Positions 6,804 to 7,967 of a stretch of DNA of 7,967 nucleotides are shown here, piece after piece. Each line of letters begins with the position of its first letter. Within the stretch, counting starts at the first letter, position 1. The notes below the pieces were generated by a model. That model was not told where the DNA came from. It was given only the letters and a program-made list of their open reading frames with translations, and did not search any database. Where the stretch lies: NCBI GenBank assembly GCA_946538795.1, contig CAMNGY010000051.1, positions 1-7,967 of the forward strand, read 5' to 3'. Both the position numbers and the translations under genes were made by a program. The stretch is from an uncultured Treponema sp. (lineage in GTDB: Bacteria > Spirochaetota > Spirochaetia > Treponematales > Treponemataceae).

Positions 6804-6821
6804 GTGAGGCCTACATTCCGT
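6784..6821 (-). terminator. Rho-independent terminator downstream of tig
   Basis: Read on the minus strand, ACGGAATGT (6821-6813) pairs perfectly with ACATTCCGT (6798-6790). After one bulged A, an inner GGC/GCC pair of arms encloses a 7-nt loop, and seven T residues overlap and follow the stem base (6790-6784). This is a 12-bp stem with a T-tract, 21 bp after the tig stop codon. On the plus strand the hairpin is followed by a mixed sequence rather than a T-run, so it acts in one direction. It lies before clpP and may serve as a partial terminator that sets the tig:clpPX ratio. Confidence 0.88.
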
Positions 6822-6842
6822 CTTCATCTCCTTGCGGGGGAA

Positions 6843-7967
6843 TTAGCCTTCCGCCCCTTCCTTGAACAAATCGGAGAAGGAAAGCTTATCGCCCTTCTCA
6901 ACCTTTATTTCCTTGTACAGGGTCTCAAAGAGCTTGTTCTCCTTGACCTCGTCAACAAGATATTCTTTCGCCTGCATGTCCTTGTAGTGATCCTTCACCT
7001 CGTCCAAGGTCATGTCGTTCTGCTCGGCGATTTTCTTGTACTCCTCCTCTATTTCATCGGGAGTCGCACTGATGTTCCTGTCGCGAAGGAGCTGGTCTAC
7101 GATGATGCGGCTCTTCAGGGCCTGCTCGGTATCTCCGACCCACTGCTTGAGCATGGTCTCCTTGGTCTGCCCGCTCGCGCTGACCATCTTCTCCAGCTCC
7201 TCGGGAGTGGTCTTGAACTGCTGGGCCATCATCCTCCAGCGTCCGTCATTCTCGGCCCGGACCATGGACTTGGGCAAATCGAAGCTGTTCTTCTCAAGCA
7301 GCTGCTTCAGAAGCTCCTGCCTCTTTACCTCCGCCAGCTTCCTGTCAAGAGCAGTGTTCAGGCTGCGGTTTATGTCTTTCTTCAGGTCATCCAGCGTCTT
7401 GTACTTTTCGTTCACGTCCTGTGCAAGCTCATCGTCCAGCGCGGGGAGATTCCTTACCTTTATCTGCTTTACGGTGACGCTTATCTTCTTTGTCTTTCCG
7501 GCCAGGTCTGCATCCTTGTCATCCTTCGGATAGCTCTTTGTTACGACCTTGGTCTCATCCTTCTTCATTCCCAGGATATCATCATCCAACCTGAAGAGGT
7601 TCTCGCCGGAGCCTTCCGTGAAAACAAAGCCTTCCCTCTCGCTTCCGGAAATGACAGACCCGTCATCGGCGATTTCCTTGTAGTCAATCGTCACGATGTC
7701 GTCCTTTTCCACAGGATCATCATCCTTCTTGTCAATGACGGCCGCATTGCGCTCCTGGATGGACTTCAGCTCCTTCTCCAGATCTTTGTCCGTGACCTCG
7801 GACTGGGGAACCTTTATCTTTATTCCGTCCAGCTTGGCAATCTGAACCTGGGGGAATATGTCATAGATGACCGTGAACGTGAGATCCTTCTCGGTATCCA
7901 ATACGGGGAAATCATCATCCTCAAGCCTGGGCTGCGAATAGGGGAGGGGACGCATGTCCTTCATGTC
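6843..7967 (-). CDS. tig: Trigger factor (5' end cut off by window edge)
   Basis: This gene encodes a ribosome-associated chaperone and peptidyl-prolyl isomerase. The frame is open at the right edge, and 374 codons plus the stop are visible. By comparison with the usual length of about 430-450 residues, some 65-70 N-terminal residues are missing, including most of the ribosome-binding domain and its GFRxGKxP signature. The visible part begins in the linker (DLTFTVIYDIFPQVQI). It continues through the FKBP-like domain (DDIVTIDYKEI, FVFTEGSGENLF, DDILGMKKDE, DLAGKTKKISVTVKQIK, then LPALDDELAQD) and the long helical arms of the substrate-binding C-terminal domain, rich in Lys and Glu, ending FSDLFKEGAEG. 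It meets nascent chains at the exit tunnel and delays their folding. The ATG-like codon at 7964 is internal, not the start. An intrinsic terminator follows the stop by 21 bp, and clpP and clpX follow in the same direction. Confidence 0.95.
   Translation of the reverse strand, partial: DMKDMRPLPYSQPRLEDDDFPVLDTEKDLTFTVIYDIFPQVQIAKLDGIKIKVPQSEVTDKDLEKELKSIQERNAAVIDKKDDDPVEKDDIVTIDYKEIADDGSVISGSEREGFVFTEGSGENLFRLDDDILGMKKDETKVVTKSYPKDDKDADLAGKTKKISVTVKQIKVRNLPALDDELAQDVNEKYKTLDDLKKDINRSLNTALDRKLAEVKRQELLKQLLEKNSFDLPKSMVRAENDGRWRMMAQQFKTTPEELEKMVSASGQTKETMLKQWVGDTEQALKSRIIVDQLLRDRNISATPDEIEEEYKKIAEQNDMTLDEVKDHYKDMQAKEYLVDEVKENKLFETLYKEIKVEKGDKLSFSDLFKEGAEG

Noticed and set aside
7012..7533. A 173-codon serine- and phenylalanine-rich plus-strand open frame within tig
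   Set aside because: The Ser/Phe-rich composition is the usual antisense translation of Lys/Glu-rich helical protein, here trigger factor.
1..7967. Search for a CRISPR array, tandem repeats, insertion sequence ends, tRNA genes or a toxin-antitoxin or defence module
   Set aside because: Reading both strands gave no repeated units, transposase or integrase motifs, cloverleaf-like segments or small toxin pairs. Nearly all the sequence is accounted for by seven chromosomal genes.

Overview
The window is a compact stretch of bacterial chromosome with base composition near 50% GC by eye. It carries seven protein-coding genes, two of them cut by the window edges, and almost no non-coding DNA. No rRNA, tRNA, CRISPR array, insertion sequence or phage gene was seen. 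The taxonomic signal is modest. A stand-alone PtsN-type IIA domain with no PTS permease nearby, a trigger factor-ClpP-ClpX set and the general style of the proteins fit a spirochaete of the Treponema group, but this is inference from family knowledge and I hold it at about even odds.

Layout. Region 1 (1-2549, plus strand) is a tightly packed set: the 3' part of an unrecognised acidic cytoplasmic protein, a PtsN-like phosphotransferase IIA protein, and a large polytopic membrane protein that looks like a GT-C or DUF6056-type envelope glycan protein. Each gene overlaps or abuts the next, which suggests translational coupling. Region 2 (2521-3720, minus strand) is a DEAD-box RNA helicase. Its 3' end overlaps the membrane protein gene tail to tail by 29 bp. 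Region 3 (3721-3765) is a 45-bp divergent promoter spacer. Each side carries an extended -10 box placed exactly where transcription would begin on the A of the start codon, so both flanking genes may be leaderless. Region 4 (3766-4881, plus) is a GT4-family glycosyltransferase, ending 7 bp short of clpX, which runs the other way. Region 5 (4889-7967, minus) is the proteostasis cluster, in transcription order tig (5' end cut off), clpP, clpX. A strong intrinsic terminator lies between tig and clpP, and a candidate clpP promoter is embedded in it. clpP and clpX overlap by ATGA.

How the genes work together. ClpX unfolds substrates and feeds them to the ClpP peptidase, while trigger factor meets nascent chains at the ribosome exit, so region 5 is a protein folding and turnover unit. 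The GT4 enzyme and the membrane protein probably both serve surface or envelope glycan synthesis, though they lie in different transcription units. The PtsN-like protein is probably regulatory. I found no clear previously undescribed multi-gene system. The most unusual signals are the symmetric divergent promoter, the promoter inside the tig terminator, and the altered motifs Ia and Ib of the helicase.
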